Source: Roseateles sp. SL47
GTDB lineage: Bacteria > Pseudomonadota > Gammaproteobacteria > Burkholderiales > Burkholderiaceae_C
Length of the DNA stretch: 64,000 bases
Direction of reading: 5' to 3'
Assembly: GCF_026625885.1 (NCBI RefSeq)
Contig: NZ_CP113068.1
Location: 2,976,001 to 3,040,000 of the forward strand
The notes under the pieces were generated by a model. That model made no database searches, was not told the origin of the DNA, and saw only the letters and a list, made by a program, of their open reading frames with translations. The first letter of the stretch is position 1, and each line of letters begins with the position of its first letter. A program made the position numbers and the translations under genes. Positions 37,827-48,752 of the stretch are shown in pieces.

Positions 37827-39665
37827 TCATTTGCCAAAGCTGTCCTTCAGGCCGGTGATCTTGTTGAAGACCGGCGCGGCAGCGTGATGGTCCTTGCGAT
37901 CCGCCACAAAGTAGCCATGACGTTCGAACTGGAACTTCTGATCCGGCGGGGCCCCCGCCAGCGACGGCTCCACATAGCCCTGAACCACCCGCTTGGACTG
38001 CGGGTTGATCAACTCCAGGAAGTTGCGGTCGCCCGAATCCGGCTGTGCTTCGGTGAACAGACGGTCGTAGAGACGCAGCTCGGCCGGGATACCGTCATGC
38101 ACCCCCACCCAGGTGATGACGCCCTTCACCTTCACGGCGTCCGCGCCCGGTGTGCCGCTCTTGGTGTCCGGCACCAGACGGGCCAGCACGGCGGTGATGT
38201 CACCCTGCTCGTTCTTCTCGCAGCCGACGCATTCAACCACGTACCCGTACTTCAGCCGGGTCTTGTTGCCCGGATAGAGCCGGTGGTAGCCCTTGGGCGG
38301 CGTTTCCATGAAGTCTTCGCGCTCGATCCACAGTTCCGGGCCGAGGCTGAAGGCCCGCTGGCCCAGTTCCGGCAGGTGCGGATGTGCGGGTGCGCTGCAC
38401 GCCTCACGGTGCTCCAGCGAGCCAAACACCTCCGCGTAGTTCTCCAGCTTCAGTTTCACCGGGTCGACCACCGCCATGGCGCGGGCGGCCTTGCCTTCCA
38501 GGTCGGCGCGCAGGTAGCCGTCCAGCACGGAGTAATCGATCCAGCTGTTGGTCTTGGAAGCACCGGTGCTTTCCACCATCGCGCGGATCGACTCCGGCGT
38601 GTAGCCACGGCGGCGCATCCCCACCAGGGTCGGCATGCGGGGGTCATCCCAACCGGTGACATGGCCTTCTTCCACCAGTTGGCGCAACTTGCGCTTGGAG
38701 GTGACCACGTAGCTGAGATTCAGGCGGCCGAATTCATACTGGTGCGGCAGCGGGCGCGCCAGCAGCCCCCCGGCAGCCAGATGCTCCAGCAACCAGTCGT
38801 AGAACGGGCGCTGGTCTTCGAATTCCAGCGTGCAAAAGCTGTGGGTGATGCACTCCAGCGCGTCCTCGATCGGATGCGCGAAGGTGTACATCGGATAGAT
38901 GCACCACTGGTCGCCCGTGTTGTGATGGGTGGCCCGGCGCACCCGGTAGAGCGTGGGGTCACGCATGTTGATGTTGGGCGACGCCATGTCGATCTTGGCG
39001 CGCAGCACCATCGACCCGTCCGGATGCTGGCCGTCCCGCATCTCACGCAAACGCGCCAGGTTCTCCTGCGGGCTACGGCTGCGGTAGGGGCTGTCCTTGC
39101 CGGGGGTCTTGAAGTCGCCCCGATGCGCCCGCATGTCTTCGGCCGACTGCTCATCGACATAGGCCAGGCCCTGGCTCACCAGATATTCGGCGGCCCGGTA
39201 CATGAAGTCGAAGTAGTTGCTGGCGTAGAACAGGTGGCTGGTGCTGGCCGCAGCGGTGTTGGTGGCTTCCGGGGTGTCCCAGGACCAGCCGAGCCACGCC
39301 ACCATCTCCTTGATGGCGTCGACGTATTCCTGTTCTTCCTTCTCCGGATTGGTGTCGTCGAAACGCAGATGGCAAATGCCACCGTAGTCGCGCGCCAGGC
39401 CGAAGTTCAGGCAGATGCTCTTGGCATGGCCAATGTGCAGGTAACCGTTGGGCTCCGGCGGAAACCGGGTACGGATGCGGGCCGGGTCCAGCGGGCCGGC
39501 GGCATGGTGAGCGGCGTCCCCGGGCGTGCCGGCGAAGTGACGCGCCGGCTGGAAGCCCTGTTCCAGATCGCGTTCGATGATGGCGCGCAGGAAGTTGCTG
39601 GGCTTGACAGCATCGCCGTCGTGCTCAGGCGCGGCGCTCGGGGTCTTGTCGGTGCTGGCGGACAT
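37827..39665 (-). CDS. glnS: Glutaminyl-tRNA synthetase
   Basis: The 612-residue class I synthetase charges tRNA-Gln with glutamine. The HIGH box (FPPEPNGYLHIGHAKSICLNF) is near residues 70-90, the KMSKS-like box reads VTSKRKLRQLVE, and the anticodon-binding beta-barrels fill the last third. Length is slightly above the E. coli enzyme because of an N-terminal extension and a short insert (CEKNEQGDITAVL). It is on the minus strand after the LytTR regulator gene, 76 bases away. Confidence 0.97.
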   Translation of the reverse strand: MSASTDKTPSAAPEHDGDAVKPSNFLRAIIERDLEQGFQPARHFAGTPGDAAHHAAGPLDPARIRTRFPPEPNGYLHIGHAKSICLNFGLARDYGGICHLRFDDTNPEKEEQEYVDAIKEMVAWLGWSWDTPEATNTAAASTSHLFYASNYFDFMYRAAEYLVSQGLAYVDEQSAEDMRAHRGDFKTPGKDSPYRSRSPQENLARLREMRDGQHPDGSMVLRAKIDMASPNINMRDPTLYRVRRATHHNTGDQWCIYPMYTFAHPIEDALECITHSFCTLEFEDQRPFYDWLLEHLAAGGLLARPLPHQYEFGRLNLSYVVTSKRKLRQLVEEGHVTGWDDPRMPTLVGMRRRGYTPESIRAMVESTGASKTNSWIDYSVLDGYLRADLEGKAARAMAVVDPVKLKLENYAEVFGSLEHREACSAPAHPHLPELGQRAFSLGPELWIEREDFMETPPKGYHRLYPGNKTRLKYGYVVECVGCEKNEQGDITAVLARLVPDTKSGTPGADAVKVKGVITWVGVHDGIPAELRLYDRLFTEAQPDSGDRNFLELINPQSKRVVQGYVEPSLAGAPPDQKFQFERHGYFVADRKDHHAAAPVFNKITGLKDSFGK

Positions 39666-39741
39666 GAATGAATCACTGGCGAAAGAGGCGAACGATTCTA
39701 CGCGTCCGGCCGACCGAGATCGCCCGGCGCCGCAGTGCCCC

Positions 39742-40656
39742 TCAAAGCGCCTTGAATCGATGCGCGAACATGCGGCTGACGGCCAGCCGTTCCGGGCGCT
39801 TGCGCAGCTTGAGGGTCAGGCGGCCCGCTTCGTCCCGCGTGGCCCGGTCAATGGCATCCACCTGCACGACATGGCCCCGGTGTACCTGCCAGAAGCGCTC
39901 GGCATCCAACTGCGGCAGCAGCTCCCGCAGCGAGGTCCGCACCAGATACTCCTGGTCGGCGGTCAGCACCCGCACGTATTTGTCGGCGGCTTCCAGAAAC
40001 ACAATGTGCTCGACCGGCAGCATGACGATGCTCTGCCCCACGCCCACCTGCAGATGGCGAAGCACCGTCGCCTGTCCGGCCGGGGCTGTCGAAAAATCAC
40101 GTGCGGGGCCCCCGGCGAGCAGCAGGGTGCGCAGTTGATCGAGTGCGGCTTCCAGGGCCGGCGAGTCGGGGGAGGAGGGGTGTCCGGTCGATGGCCCGGC
40201 CCGACGGTCCGAGCCCGGGGCGGCGGTGGCGCTCTGCGGGCTCTCCGGCACCCCAGCCTCTGCGCGGTTCTTCAAACCTGCCTGCAGACGGCTCACCGTC
40301 TGCGCCAGCCGCTCGCGCTGGACGGGCTTGAGCACGTAGTCCACGGCCGCGCGGTCAAATGCCTGAACGGCGTATTGATCGTAGGCGGTGACGAACACCA
40401 GCAGCGGGAATGGTGGCGCCTGCGGTCCGTCGGGCCATTCATCGGCCAGCAGTGCGGCAGCTTCCAGTCCGGTGAGCCCCGGCATGCGGATGTCAAAGAA
40501 ACAGACCTGCGGCTGGTGCTGCAGGGCCAGATCCACGGCGGCCTGGCCGTGCGGCGCCATGGCCACCACCTCCAGCTCCGGCCAGAGGGTGTTCAGCTCC
40601 TGGCGCAGATGATGGGCCAGCAATTCTTCGTCTTCGGCAATCAGCACAGTGGGCAT
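39742..40656 (-). CDS. LytTR-family response regulator
   Basis: The 304-residue regulator has a receiver domain (1-125, phospho-acceptor D55 in FFDIRMPG, and KPVQ near the end) and a C-terminal LytTR DNA-binding domain (about 200-304; VGQSIVMLPVEHIVFLEAADKYVRV, then FWQVHRGHVVQVDAI). A Pro/Ser-rich linker of about 60 residues joins them. It belongs to the LytR/AlgR group. The LytS-like kinase upstream is the likely partner. The targets are unknown. Confidence 0.93.
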   Translation of the reverse strand: MPTVLIAEDEELLAHHLRQELNTLWPELEVVAMAPHGQAAVDLALQHQPQVCFFDIRMPGLTGLEAAALLADEWPDGPQAPPFPLLVFVTAYDQYAVQAFDRAAVDYVLKPVQRERLAQTVSRLQAGLKNRAEAGVPESPQSATAAPGSDRRAGPSTGHPSSPDSPALEAALDQLRTLLLAGGPARDFSTAPAGQATVLRHLQVGVGQSIVMLPVEHIVFLEAADKYVRVLTADQEYLVRTSLRELLPQLDAERFWQVHRGHVVQVDAIDRATRDEAGRLTLKLRKRPERLAVSRMFAHRFKAL

Positions 40657-40749
40657 GGGGTCCTCGGTCGGTCAGAAGAAGCAAGTGGGTTCAGGGGCCG
40701 TGGGCCGTCCGGGCCCGATGCGGTGGGACGTGGGCATTCCATGACCCGT

Positions 40750-41958
40750 TCAGCGGGTCGCGTCCACACGCGGGCTGCTGTGTCCCGGGGGCTGCGATGC
40801 AGGCGCCGCCGGGGGTGGGGGGGCCGGCATGTCGATGACCGCCCGTGTGCCGCCCTCCGGCCGGGCCTGGATCTCCAGGCGCGCCTGGGCCCCATAGACC
40901 ACGGCCAGCCGTTCGCGGATCTGCCGCGTGCCGAAACCCGACCCAGGGGTGGGCGTGGCTGCGGGCGCGTACCCGGCGCCGTTGTCCGCCACTTCCAGCC
41001 GCAGCCCTCCAGGGACCCGCGCGGCGCGCACCTGCAGCAGGCCACCCGCCACATGCGGCTCCAGCCCATGCTTGATGGCGTTTTCCACCAGGGGCTGGAG
41101 CAACAGCGGCGGCACCTGAATGTCAGCCACCTCTGCAGGCAGCACAAATTCAAACCGCAGCCGCTGGCCCATGCGGACCTGCATCAGCGCCAGGTAATCC
41201 TCCAGGCGGGCGAACTCGTCTCGCAGCGCATGGCGGTCGGCCTGGGAGGCCACCAGCGTGGCCCGAAGAAACGCAATCAGGTGGTCCAGCATGGCCTGGG
41301 CCCGCGCGGCATCCATGCCGATCAACACCCGCAGATTGGCCAGGGTGTTGAAGAGCATGTGCGGCTCCAACTGGCTTTCCAGCAGCCGCAGCTGGGTCTC
41401 CGCCGCCTGGCGGCGCAAGGTTTCGGCGCGGGCCTCCGCAGCGGCGGCCTTGCCACGCCACAAGAAGATGAAGGTCAGCGCAATGCCCGGCAGCAGCGAG
41501 AAGCCGATTGTGCCGAGCAGGGCCTGCCAGGGCGCATCGAACGGCCCCTTGAAATGCAGGCCGGTGATGTGGTTGCCCAGCCAGGTGCCGCTCCCATAAC
41601 CGAGTGTCGTGCCGGCAATCAGGCAGATCATCATCAGCGGCCAGCCCGGCCAGGCGATGGAGCCGTCATGCGCCCATCCCATGCGCTGGTAGACCTTTTT
41701 TCGGGCCCAGCCGGCGCTGCGGCGGAAGCTGTGAATGAAGCCCCCGCATCCCAGCGAGATGCAGAAGCTGTACACCAGCGTCGGCTTCCAGGCGTTGCCA
41801 AAACTGCCGACCAGCAACAGGGTCAGAACCACCGAAACGCCGGCAAGCATCAGGAACTGACGGGCCGTCCAGCGGATCACGGCAGCGGCCGCGCCGACTT
41901 TGCGGGTGCCCTTGTCCTGCGCGCAGGGGGGGGACGGCTCAGGGGGGAAGCGGGGCAT
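40750..41958 (-). CDS. LytS-type sensor histidine kinase
   Basis: The 402-residue membrane kinase has about four transmembrane helices in the first 200 residues and a His_kinase domain with QLEPHMLFNTLANLR (phospho-acceptor His), followed by an ATPase domain (LVENAIKHG, DNGAGY, GFGTRQIRERL). This is the LytS/YpdA type paired with LytTR regulators. The ATG at 41958 is preferred. An in-frame extension upstream starts only with TTG and consists of repeat-encoded Cys/Ser text. The regulator gene follows after 93 bases. Confidence 0.88.
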   Translation of the reverse strand: MPRFPPEPSPPCAQDKGTRKVGAAAAVIRWTARQFLMLAGVSVVLTLLLVGSFGNAWKPTLVYSFCISLGCGGFIHSFRRSAGWARKKVYQRMGWAHDGSIAWPGWPLMMICLIAGTTLGYGSGTWLGNHITGLHFKGPFDAPWQALLGTIGFSLLPGIALTFIFLWRGKAAAAEARAETLRRQAAETQLRLLESQLEPHMLFNTLANLRVLIGMDAARAQAMLDHLIAFLRATLVASQADRHALRDEFARLEDYLALMQVRMGQRLRFEFVLPAEVADIQVPPLLLQPLVENAIKHGLEPHVAGGLLQVRAARVPGGLRLEVADNGAGYAPAATPTPGSGFGTRQIRERLAVVYGAQARLEIQARPEGGTRAVIDMPAPPPPAAPASQPPGHSSPRVDATR

Positions 41959-41989
41959 CAGCGGCTCGATGGTGGACAAGCAGGGGGCG

Positions 41990-42085
41990 CATCGGAAGGC
42001 GCAACCGGAGGCACAACGGAAGGCGCAACTGGAGGCACAACTGGAGGCACAACTGGAGGCACAACTGGAGGTACAACGAGGGGCA
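41990..42085. repeat. 12-bp tandem repeats before the LytS-type kinase
   Basis: About eight 12-base units of consensus CAACTGGAGGCA, three of them identical. The frame upstream of the kinase start stays open through the array and would encode (Cys-Ala-Ser-Ser)n, but no ATG precedes it. Confidence 0.8.
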
Positions 42086-42147
42086 CAAGGCGAGACACCA
42101 CCAGAGGGGCGGTCGCCGGACCCGGTCAAGACCGGGCCGGGATCCGG

Positions 42148-42699
42148 TCAGCCAGCCACCTGCACGGCCGCTGCACGATCCGACGGACCCCTGCGCAGGA
42201 TGTTGATGCTGCGGCCCAGGAAGAAGCCGCTGAACAGGCCATAACTCAGGCTGGCGGCTACCGCAAAGGGAAGGCTGTGCGAGAGCGCTGGTTGGAAGCC
42301 CAGGGCCATCCCAATGGCAAACCGGGACACAAAGATCAACAGCATCACCACCAGCGGCAGCCAGCTTCCCGGCACCACATAGTGCTTGCTGTCCGTCTGG
42401 TAGGACGCCCCGCCGGGCCAGCCGACGGCCAACATGCCGCCCACGCTGGCCACCAGGCCCAGCGCCCAGGCGGCCATGGCCGCAGCGGCGCTGCCGGCCT
42501 GCCCAAAGCCTTTTTCCACGCCCCAGGCGCCAAACACCAGCCAGATCAAGGGCAGCACCATCACCCGCTTGCGGCTCACCACCTGGGTGCGGCTTTGCTG
42601 CCGGCCAATCACGATCAGCAGCGCCAGGACGCCCCAGACCCACAGCGGAACGTGGATGGCGATCTGGGTGAGGATGTCGAGCGGGCTGGGATGTTGCAT
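42148..42699 (-). CDS. Hypothetical membrane protein before the LytS/LytTR pair
   Basis: The 183-residue protein has about five hydrophobic segments (IHVPLWVWGVLALLIVIG, VMVLPLIWLVFGAW, AAAMAAWALGLVASVGGMLA, then LPLVVMLLIFVSRFAIGMAL, and one more). It resembles DUF6622-type membrane proteins, though I am not sure. AGGAG lies 6 bases before the ATG at 42699, which decides the start over the longer frame to 42852. It may be read with the two-component genes downstream. Confidence 0.65.
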   Translation of the reverse strand: MQHPSPLDILTQIAIHVPLWVWGVLALLIVIGRQQSRTQVVSRKRVMVLPLIWLVFGAWGVEKGFGQAGSAAAAMAAWALGLVASVGGMLAVGWPGGASYQTDSKHYVVPGSWLPLVVMLLIFVSRFAIGMALGFQPALSHSLPFAVAASLSYGLFSGFFLGRSINILRRGPSDRAAAVQVAG

Positions 42700-42851
42700 G
42701 GTGGGCTCCTGGGTGTTGGGGGAAGCATCTCGGTGGATGCGATGACCCCACTGTGCAGGGGCCCGGCCCCACCTTCCATGCAGGAGCGACGACATGCAGA
42801 AACGCGCCGCGAGTGACCGGTGCAGGGCGCCAGCGGCGGCCAGCATGTTCA

Positions 42852-44519
42852 TCAGCGGCGGGAACGGCCGGACTTGCCGCCCAGCAGGCTCCCCAGCACG
42901 CCGCGAACCAGTTCCCGGCCGACCGACGACCCGATGGACCGCAGGGCCGACTTGGCCGCAGCCTCCGCCAGCCCCTCCCGCCGGCCGCCCCGAGGGCCGG
43001 TGCTGCCGAACAGCACATCCTTGAGCCCGTCCAGCATGCCGCCTTCGGAGGCTTGGGGGGCGTCCGCCTGGGGACCCCCGGCGCCTGGGCGTTGACCGCC
43101 CTGGCGGAACACGTCGGTCGCTTCGTCCGCCATGGAGCGGCTGTCCGTTGTGGCGCGGCCCGACCCGCCCGAGCCACCCGAGCCACCCGACCCACTTCGA
43201 GGCGCCGCCCCGCCAGTCGTCCGGTCGGCCGCGTCCGCACTGGCCGCCGCGCGGCCGGTCAGTTTTTCATACGCCGATTCCCGGTCGATCTGCTTTTCAT
43301 ACACACCGGCCACCAGCGACTGCTCCCGCAGCACCTGACGCTGCTGGGGCGTGATCGGGCCGATCTGGCTGCCCGGGGGCAGCACAAACACCCGCTCGGT
43401 GATGCAGGGGCGCCCCTTGTCATCCAGCAGGCTGACCAGCGCCTCGCCCACGCCCAGCTCGGTGATGGCCATGGCGATGTCCAGCCCCGGCTTCGGGCGC
43501 ATGGTGTCGGCCGCCGCCTTGACCGCTTTCTGGTCCCGCGGCGTGAACGCCCGCAGTGCATGCTGAACCCGGTTCCCCAACTGGCCCAGCACCGTGTCCG
43601 GAATATCCAGCGGGTTCTGGGTCACGAAGTACACCCCCACCCCCTTGGACCGCACCAGCCGCACCACCAGTTCGATCCGTTCCACCAGCGCGGCCGGGGC
43701 GTCCTTGAACAGCAGATGGGCCTCGTCGAAGAAGAACACCAGCTTGGGCTGGTCCAGGTCGCCCACTTCCGGCAAGGTTTCAAACAGCTCCGACAGCATC
43801 CAGAGCAGGAAGGTGGCGTACAGCCGGGGCGCGGCCATCAGCTTGTCCGCCGCCAGGATGTTGATCACCCCCTTGCCGTCCACCGTTTGCATGAAATCGG
43901 CGATGTTGAGCATCGGTTCACCGAAGAAGCGATCGCCACCCTGTGCCTCGATCTGCAGCAGCCCACGCTGGATGGCCCCGATGCTGGCTGCGGAGACGTT
44001 GCCGTATTGGGTGGTGAACTCGCTGGCATGGTCGCCCACATGCTGGAGCATGGCCCGCAGGTCCTTCAGGTCCAGCAACGCCAGGCCATGGTCGTCCGCA
44101 ATCTTGAAAACCATCTGCAGCACGCCCGCCTGCGTCTCGTTGAGGCCCAGCATCCGCGACAGCAGCAGCGGCCCCATGTCGGACACGGTGGCCCGCACCG
44201 GATGGCCCTGCTCGCCAAACACATCCCACAGCGTGGTGGGGCAGGCGCAGGGCTCCGGCGGCGCGATGCCGCGTTCGTTCAGCACCGCCAGCAGCTTGGC
44301 CGAGGCATGGCCGGGCTGGGAGATGCCGGTGAGGTCCCCTTTGACGTCCGCCATGAAGACCGGTACGCCAAGCTGGGACAATGCTTCTGCCAGCTTTTGC
44401 AGGCTGATGGTCTTGCCGGTGCCGGTGGCACCGGTGATCAGGCCGTGGCGGTTGGCCAACGCAGGCAGCAGTACACACTCAGTCTCGCCATGCCGGGCCA
44501 GCAGGATGGGGTCGGCCAT
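42852..44519 (-). CDS. HerA-like ATPase (DUF853/YjgR family)
   Basis: The 555-residue protein has Walker [19 protein letters not shown] near residue 30 and Walker [13 protein letters not shown] near 230, as in the HerA/FtsK clade, and matches DUF853 (E. coli YjgR). The biochemical role is unsettled. A Gly/Ser-rich linker near residues 445-470 is followed by a short conserved end ([20 protein letters not shown]). The frame is open upstream through the yebC region, but the ATG at 44519 begins the family N-terminus. It is divergent to yebC. Confidence 0.9.
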   Translation of the reverse strand: MADPILLARHGETECVLLPALANRHGLITGATGTGKTISLQKLAEALSQLGVPVFMADVKGDLTGISQPGHASAKLLAVLNERGIAPPEPCACPTTLWDVFGEQGHPVRATVSDMGPLLLSRMLGLNETQAGVLQMVFKIADDHGLALLDLKDLRAMLQHVGDHASEFTTQYGNVSAASIGAIQRGLLQIEAQGGDRFFGEPMLNIADFMQTVDGKGVINILAADKLMAAPRLYATFLLWMLSELFETLPEVGDLDQPKLVFFFDEAHLLFKDAPAALVERIELVVRLVRSKGVGVYFVTQNPLDIPDTVLGQLGNRVQHALRAFTPRDQKAVKAAADTMRPKPGLDIAMAITELGVGEALVSLLDDKGRPCITERVFVLPPGSQIGPITPQQRQVLREQSLVAGVYEKQIDRESAYEKLTGRAAASADAADRTTGGAAPRSGSGGSGGSGGSGRATTDSRSMADEATDVFRQGGQRPGAGGPQADAPQASEGGMLDGLKDVLFGSTGPRGGRREGLAEAAAKSALRSIGSSVGRELVRGVLGSLLGGKSGRSRR

Positions 44520-44542
44520 GAGGGGTCTCCAGAGGCAAAAGC

Positions 44543-44548
44543 TAAAAT
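44543..44548 (+). promoter_or_regulatory. Possible -10 element of yebC
   Basis: TAAAAT stands out in the divergent gap between the HerA-like gene and yebC. No good -35 hexamer is seen at 16-18 bases upstream, so this is a weak call. Confidence 0.25.
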
Positions 44549-44621
44549 CGCAGTCTAACGAAGCATCAACAGCGTCGGCCCGGCGTTTTTCCCGGGCTGG
44601 CGACACAGGAGAACCAGTCTC

Positions 44622-45347
44622 ATGGCAGGGCATTCGAAATGGGCCAATATCCAGCACCGCAAGGGTCGTCAGGACGAAAAGCGCGGAAAGGTCTGGACCC
44701 GTCTCACGCGTGAAATCATCGTCTCGGCGCGGGCTGGTGGCGGGGATGTGAACATGAACCCGCGCCTGCGCCTGGCCATCGAAAAGGCCAAGGCGGCCAA
44801 CATGCCGGCCGACAACATCAAGCGCAACGTCGACAAGGCCACCGGCAATCTGGACGGCGTCACCTATGAAGAAATCCGCTATGAGGGCTACGGCATCGGG
44901 GGCGCGGCCATCATCGTGGACTGCATGACCGACAACCGGGTCCGCACGGTGGCCGAAGTCCGTCATGCCTTCTCCAAATACGGCGGCAACCTGGGCACTG
45001 AAGGTTCGGTGGCCTTCCAGTTCAAGCATGTGGGCCAACTGATCTTTGCCCCCGGCACGTCCGAGGACAAGGTCATGGAAGTGGCTCTTGAAGCAGGTGC
45101 TGAAGACGTGGTCACCGGGGACGACGGCGCCATTGAAGTCCTGACCGCCCCGGGCGACTTTGAAGCCGTCCGCGCAGCCCTGGAGGCCGCTGGCCTGAAG
45201 GCCGAACTGGCCGAAGTCACCATGCGTGCCGAAAACACCATCGATCTGGCCGGTGACGATGCCGCCCGGATGCAGAAACTGCTGGACGTGATCGAAGACC
45301 TGGACGACGTCCAGGACGTCTTTCACAACGCCAACCTGGATCAATAA
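44622..45347 (+). CDS. yebC: YebC/PmpR-family regulator
   Basis: The 241-residue protein starts with the family hallmark [18 protein letters not shown] and continues with [37 protein letters not shown] and [21 protein letters not shown]. Members act as transcriptional regulators, and some have been shown to relieve ribosome stalling. AGGAG precedes the ATG. It opens the conserved cluster that continues with purD. Confidence 0.96.
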   Translation: MAGHSKWANIQHRKGRQDEKRGKVWTRLTREIIVSARAGGGDVNMNPRLRLAIEKAKAANMPADNIKRNVDKATGNLDGVTYEEIRYEGYGIGGAAIIVDCMTDNRVRTVAEVRHAFSKYGGNLGTEGSVAFQFKHVGQLIFAPGTSEDKVMEVALEAGAEDVVTGDDGAIEVLTAPGDFEAVRAALEAAGLKAELAEVTMRAENTIDLAGDDAARMQKLLDVIEDLDDVQDVFHNANLDQ

Positions 45348-45371
45348 GCGCTCTGGCGCGAAGGAATACCC

Positions 45372-46655
45372 ATGAAGGTCCTGGTTTTGGGCAATGGCGG
45401 GCGCGAACACGCGCTCGCATGGCGGCTGGCGCAGGGTGAGCGCGTCAGCCAGGTGTTTGTGGCACCGGGCAATGGCGGCACGTCCCGCGATTCCCGTCTG
45501 AAGAATGTTCCCATCACCGATGTGAAGGCCCTGGCGGATTTCGCTCAGGAACAGAAGATTGCACTGACGGTGGTCGGCCCCGAGGCCTTCCTGGCCGCCG
45601 GTGTGGTCGATGAATTCCGGGCCCGCGGGCTGCGCATCTTTGGCCCCACCCGGGCGGCAGCGCAACTGGAGTCGTCCAAGGCGTTTGCGAAGGACTTCAT
45701 GAAGCGGCACGGGATTCCCACGGCCGCTTATGAAACCTTTTCCGACGCCGCGCAGGCACACGCTTATGTGGATGCGCAAGGCGCCCCCATCGTCATCAAG
45801 GCGGACGGCCTGGCGGCCGGCAAGGGCGTGGTGGTGGCCATGACGCTGGACGAGGCCCACCAGGCCATCGACTGGATCCTGGCGGACAACAAGCTGGGTG
45901 TGGTGCACAACGAGGGGGGTGCCCGCGTTGTCATCGAGCAGTTCCTGGAAGGCGAAGAAGCCAGCTTCATCGTGCTGTGCGACGGCAAAAACGTGCTGCC
46001 GCTGGCCACCAGCCAGGACCACAAGCGGCTGCAGGATGGCGATCTCGGCCCCAACACCGGCGGCATGGGGGCCTACTCACCGGCCCCGGTGGTCACGCCC
46101 AACGTGCATGCCAAGGTCATGCACGAGATCATCACGCCCACCATCCAGGGCATGGCCCGCGACGGCATGCCGTTTACCGGCTTCCTCTATGCAGGCTTGA
46201 TGATCGACGCCCACGGGCAGCCGCGCACGGTGGAATTCAACACCCGCATGGGCGACCCGGAGACGCAGCCGATCATGATGCGCCTCAAGAGCGACCTGTT
46301 CGAGGTGCTGATGCATGCCACGGACGGCACGCTGGATCAGGTCGAGTTGAACTGGGATCGCCGCGCCGCGCTGGGCGTGGTGATGGCGGCCGGCGGCTAT
46401 CCGCTGTCGCCGCGCAAGGGGGATGTGATCTCCGGTCTGCCGGAGGATGCCGAAGACGCCATGGTGTTCCATGCCGGGACGGCCCAGCAGCCCGATGGCA
46501 GCCTGGTCACCAGCGGTGGGCGCGTACTCTGCGTGACGGCCCTGGGTGAGGCCGTTCGCCATGCCCAGCAGCGTGCTTATCAGGCGCTGACGTCGATCCA
46601 GTTCGAGGGCAAGCAGTACCGCCACGACATCGGCCATCGGGCGGTGAAGCGCTGA
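45372..46655 (+). CDS. purD: Phosphoribosylamine-glycine ligase
   Basis: The 427-residue ATP-grasp enzyme joins glycine to phosphoribosylamine, the second step of purine synthesis. [17 protein letters not shown] at the start, [27 protein letters not shown] (ATP-grasp), [10 protein letters not shown] and [11 protein letters not shown] are all present. The length matches the family. It starts 24 bases after yebC. Confidence 0.97.
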   Translation: MKVLVLGNGGREHALAWRLAQGERVSQVFVAPGNGGTSRDSRLKNVPITDVKALADFAQEQKIALTVVGPEAFLAAGVVDEFRARGLRIFGPTRAAAQLESSKAFAKDFMKRHGIPTAAYETFSDAAQAHAYVDAQGAPIVIKADGLAAGKGVVVAMTLDEAHQAIDWILADNKLGVVHNEGGARVVIEQFLEGEEASFIVLCDGKNVLPLATSQDHKRLQDGDLGPNTGGMGAYSPAPVVTPNVHAKVMHEIITPTIQGMARDGMPFTGFLYAGLMIDAHGQPRTVEFNTRMGDPETQPIMMRLKSDLFEVLMHATDGTLDQVELNWDRRAALGVVMAAGGYPLSPRKGDVISGLPEDAEDAMVFHAGTAQQPDGSLVTSGGRVLCVTALGEAVRHAQQRAYQALTSIQFEGKQYRHDIGHRAVKR

Positions 46656-47057
46656 GCCGGCGCGCTCGCGGCTGATCGGAGCACAGCGGCGGCGGCCAGT
46701 CCAGGGCGACCTGAATCTGGCAAGCCTTCGCCGTTGGCCCCGGTCCGCGCGGTGGGCGCCGCTCCTGCTCCTGCTCGCCATCCCAGTTCCGCTCTCGATT
46801 CCGGTTTCCCGGGGCATCCGCATCCGCTCCCGGATGGAATTTCTCGCGCTTTCGTCGGTTGATTTGCTCAATGCGTGTTGTCGAAGGAATCTGGTCGTCT
46901 GATCATTCCGGGGTGTGATTCATCGAGCGATATCTTGACTCCCGAGCGTTATCAGGACAGCGCCGCGCAGGCGGTCCGGCCCCGAGCCCCCGCCGCGACA
47001 TCGGCCCCTTGTCCCTCCATCGTCGGCGCCCCGCTGCCGCGCCGCTGGGCCGGGCCG
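46656..47057. other. Gap between purD and the acyltransferase
   Basis: About 400 bases without a convincing gene. The acyltransferase frame is open through the second half (GTG at 46875), but this text is not conserved-looking. No terminator or riboswitch-like structure was recognised. Confidence 0.4.
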
Positions 47058-47645
47058 ATGATCCCGCTCCCGCCCGGCAGCCGTCTGGCGCGGTGGGTGT
47101 TGGGCCTGTTTGGCTGGAAGGTCCAGGGGCGGGCGCTCCCTGCGCGGCAGGGCGTCGTGATGGTCTATCCGCACACGTCCAATTGGGACTTCCCGATCGG
47201 GCTGCTGTCCAAATGGAGCATGGGCTTTCAGCTGAAGTTCTGGGCCAAGGACAGCCTGTTCAAGCTGCCGCTGTTCGGCCACTGGATGCGGGCGGTTGGC
47301 GGGGTTCCCGTGAACCGCCGAGCCGCCAACGGGCTGGTGGGCGAGACCGTGGCGCAGATGCAGCGGGCACGAGCGCGTGGTGAGCAGTTCTGGCTGATCG
47401 TGGCGCCGGAAGGCACCCGTGCCTACACCGACAGCTGGAAGTCGGGCGCCTATTGGGTGGCAGTTCAGGCGCAGGTGCCGGTCGCCCTGACTGCTTTTGA
47501 CTACCCCAGCCGCACGGTGGTGTTCACCGAGTTTGTGGAACTCAGCGGCGACCCGGACCTGGATTTCGCGCTGTTTGCGGAGATCCTCAAGGGCCGGCAG
47601 GGCAAGCATCCGGACCAGGCGGGTCCGATCCGGCTGCGGGGCTGA
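47058..47645 (+). CDS. Lysophospholipid (PlsC-like) acyltransferase
   Basis: The 195-residue protein has the acyltransferase core: YPHTSNWDFP (a variant of the HX4D catalytic box, H-T-S-N-W-D), FWAKDSLFKLPLFGHWMRAVGGVPVNR, and APEGTRAYTDSWKSGAYW (EGTR box). It should acylate lysophosphatidate or a related lipid at the inner membrane. The ATG at 47058 begins the family N-terminus (PLPPGSRLARWVLGLFGW). An in-frame GTG at 46875 is an alternative start. It lies in the purD-hemF cluster. Confidence 0.82.
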   Translation: MIPLPPGSRLARWVLGLFGWKVQGRALPARQGVVMVYPHTSNWDFPIGLLSKWSMGFQLKFWAKDSLFKLPLFGHWMRAVGGVPVNRRAANGLVGETVAQMQRARARGEQFWLIVAPEGTRAYTDSWKSGAYWVAVQAQVPVALTAFDYPSRTVVFTEFVELSGDPDLDFALFAEILKGRQGKHPDQAGPIRLRG

Positions 47646-47816
47646 CCTGCACCGCGATTTTTGACGCAATTTCCACCGTCAACCTCACCGCTTCAATTAG
47701 GACCGACAATCCGGCCATCTGGAAGACCGAACAACGGCGGGGCAGACGCGCCCGTACGTTGCTCAAAACCCCATGGAACGCCGGGCGGCTGGAGCGTCCT
47801 GAAGAAAGGTGAATCG

Positions 47817-48752
47817 ATGAACACTCAGTTGGTGCGCGACTATCTGCTGGGTCTGCAGCAGCGCATCGTGGCCTCAATGGAGGCACTGGACGGGCATTCC
47901 TTCATCGAGGACGTCTGGCAGCGGGAGCCCGGTGGGCGACTGGAAGGTGACGGCCGCGTCCGTTTGATCGAGAATGGCGGGTTGTTCGAGCGTGGCGGGG
48001 TGAACTTCTCGCACGTGCGGGGCCGGGTGTTGCCCCCTTCGGCGACGGCGCATCGGCCAGAACTGGCGGGCGCGCCGTTTGAGGCCATGGGGGTGTCGCT
48101 GGTGCTGCATCCGCACAATCCGTTTGTGCCGACCGTCCACATGAATGTGCGGATGTTTGCGGCATTGCCGCTGGAAGCGCCGCCGGTGGTGTGGTTTGGC
48201 GGCGGCATGGATCTCACCCCCTATTACGGTTTCGAGCGAGATGCCCAGCATTTCCATCGCACTTGCCGGGCGGCCCTGGAGCCGCATGGCGAGGGGCTGT
48301 ACCCACGCTTCAAGACGTGGTGCGACGAGTATTTCTATCTCAAGCACCGCAACGAGCCGCGTGGCATTGGAGGCATCTTCTTCGACGACTACGCCGAAGG
48401 CGGCTTTGACGAGGCGTTTGGGCTGATGCAGTCGGTGGGGGATGCGTTTGTGCCGGCCTATCAACCCATCGTTGAACGCCGTCACGGGGTGGCCTACGGT
48501 GAGCGGGAACGGGATTTCCAGGCCTACCGCCGTGGCCGTTATGTGGAGTTCAACCTGGTGTTTGACCGTGGCACCTTGTTCGGGCTGCAGTCGGGAGGCA
48601 GGACGGAATCCATCCTGATGTCGATGCCGCCGATGGCGCAGTGGCGGTACGACTGGCATCCCGAGCCCGGCACGCCGGAAGAACGGCTCTACACCGACTT
48701 CCTGCGTCCGCGCGATTGGGCGGATGAGGAAGCGACACATCTGTGGTTCTGA
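47817..48752 (+). CDS. hemF: Oxygen-dependent coproporphyrinogen-III oxidase
   Basis: The 311-residue enzyme converts coproporphyrinogen III to protoporphyrinogen IX using oxygen in haem synthesis. Signatures include [46 protein letters not shown] and [20 protein letters not shown]. The ATG at 47817 has GAAAGGTG upstream. Its last ten bases overlap the nadD start. Confidence 0.97.
   Translation: MNTQLVRDYLLGLQQRIVASMEALDGHSFIEDVWQREPGGRLEGDGRVRLIENGGLFERGGVNFSHVRGRVLPPSATAHRPELAGAPFEAMGVSLVLHPHNPFVPTVHMNVRMFAALPLEAPPVVWFGGGMDLTPYYGFERDAQHFHRTCRAALEPHGEGLYPRFKTWCDEYFYLKHRNEPRGIGGIFFDDYAEGGFDEAFGLMQSVGDAFVPAYQPIVERRHGVAYGERERDFQAYRRGRYVEFNLVFDRGTLFGLQSGGRTESILMSMPPMAQWRYDWHPEPGTPEERLYTDFLRPRDWADEEATHLWF

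Noticed and set aside
42086..42129. Kinase start upstream of the 12-bp repeats
   Set aside because: Only a TTG is available and the encoded Cys/Ser repeat does not look like a kinase N-terminus.
39577..42816. Plus-strand open frame of more than 1000 codons over the LytTR/LytS genes
   Set aside because: Antisense to clear genes, no domain, composition typical of the third-position GC shadow in GC-rich DNA.
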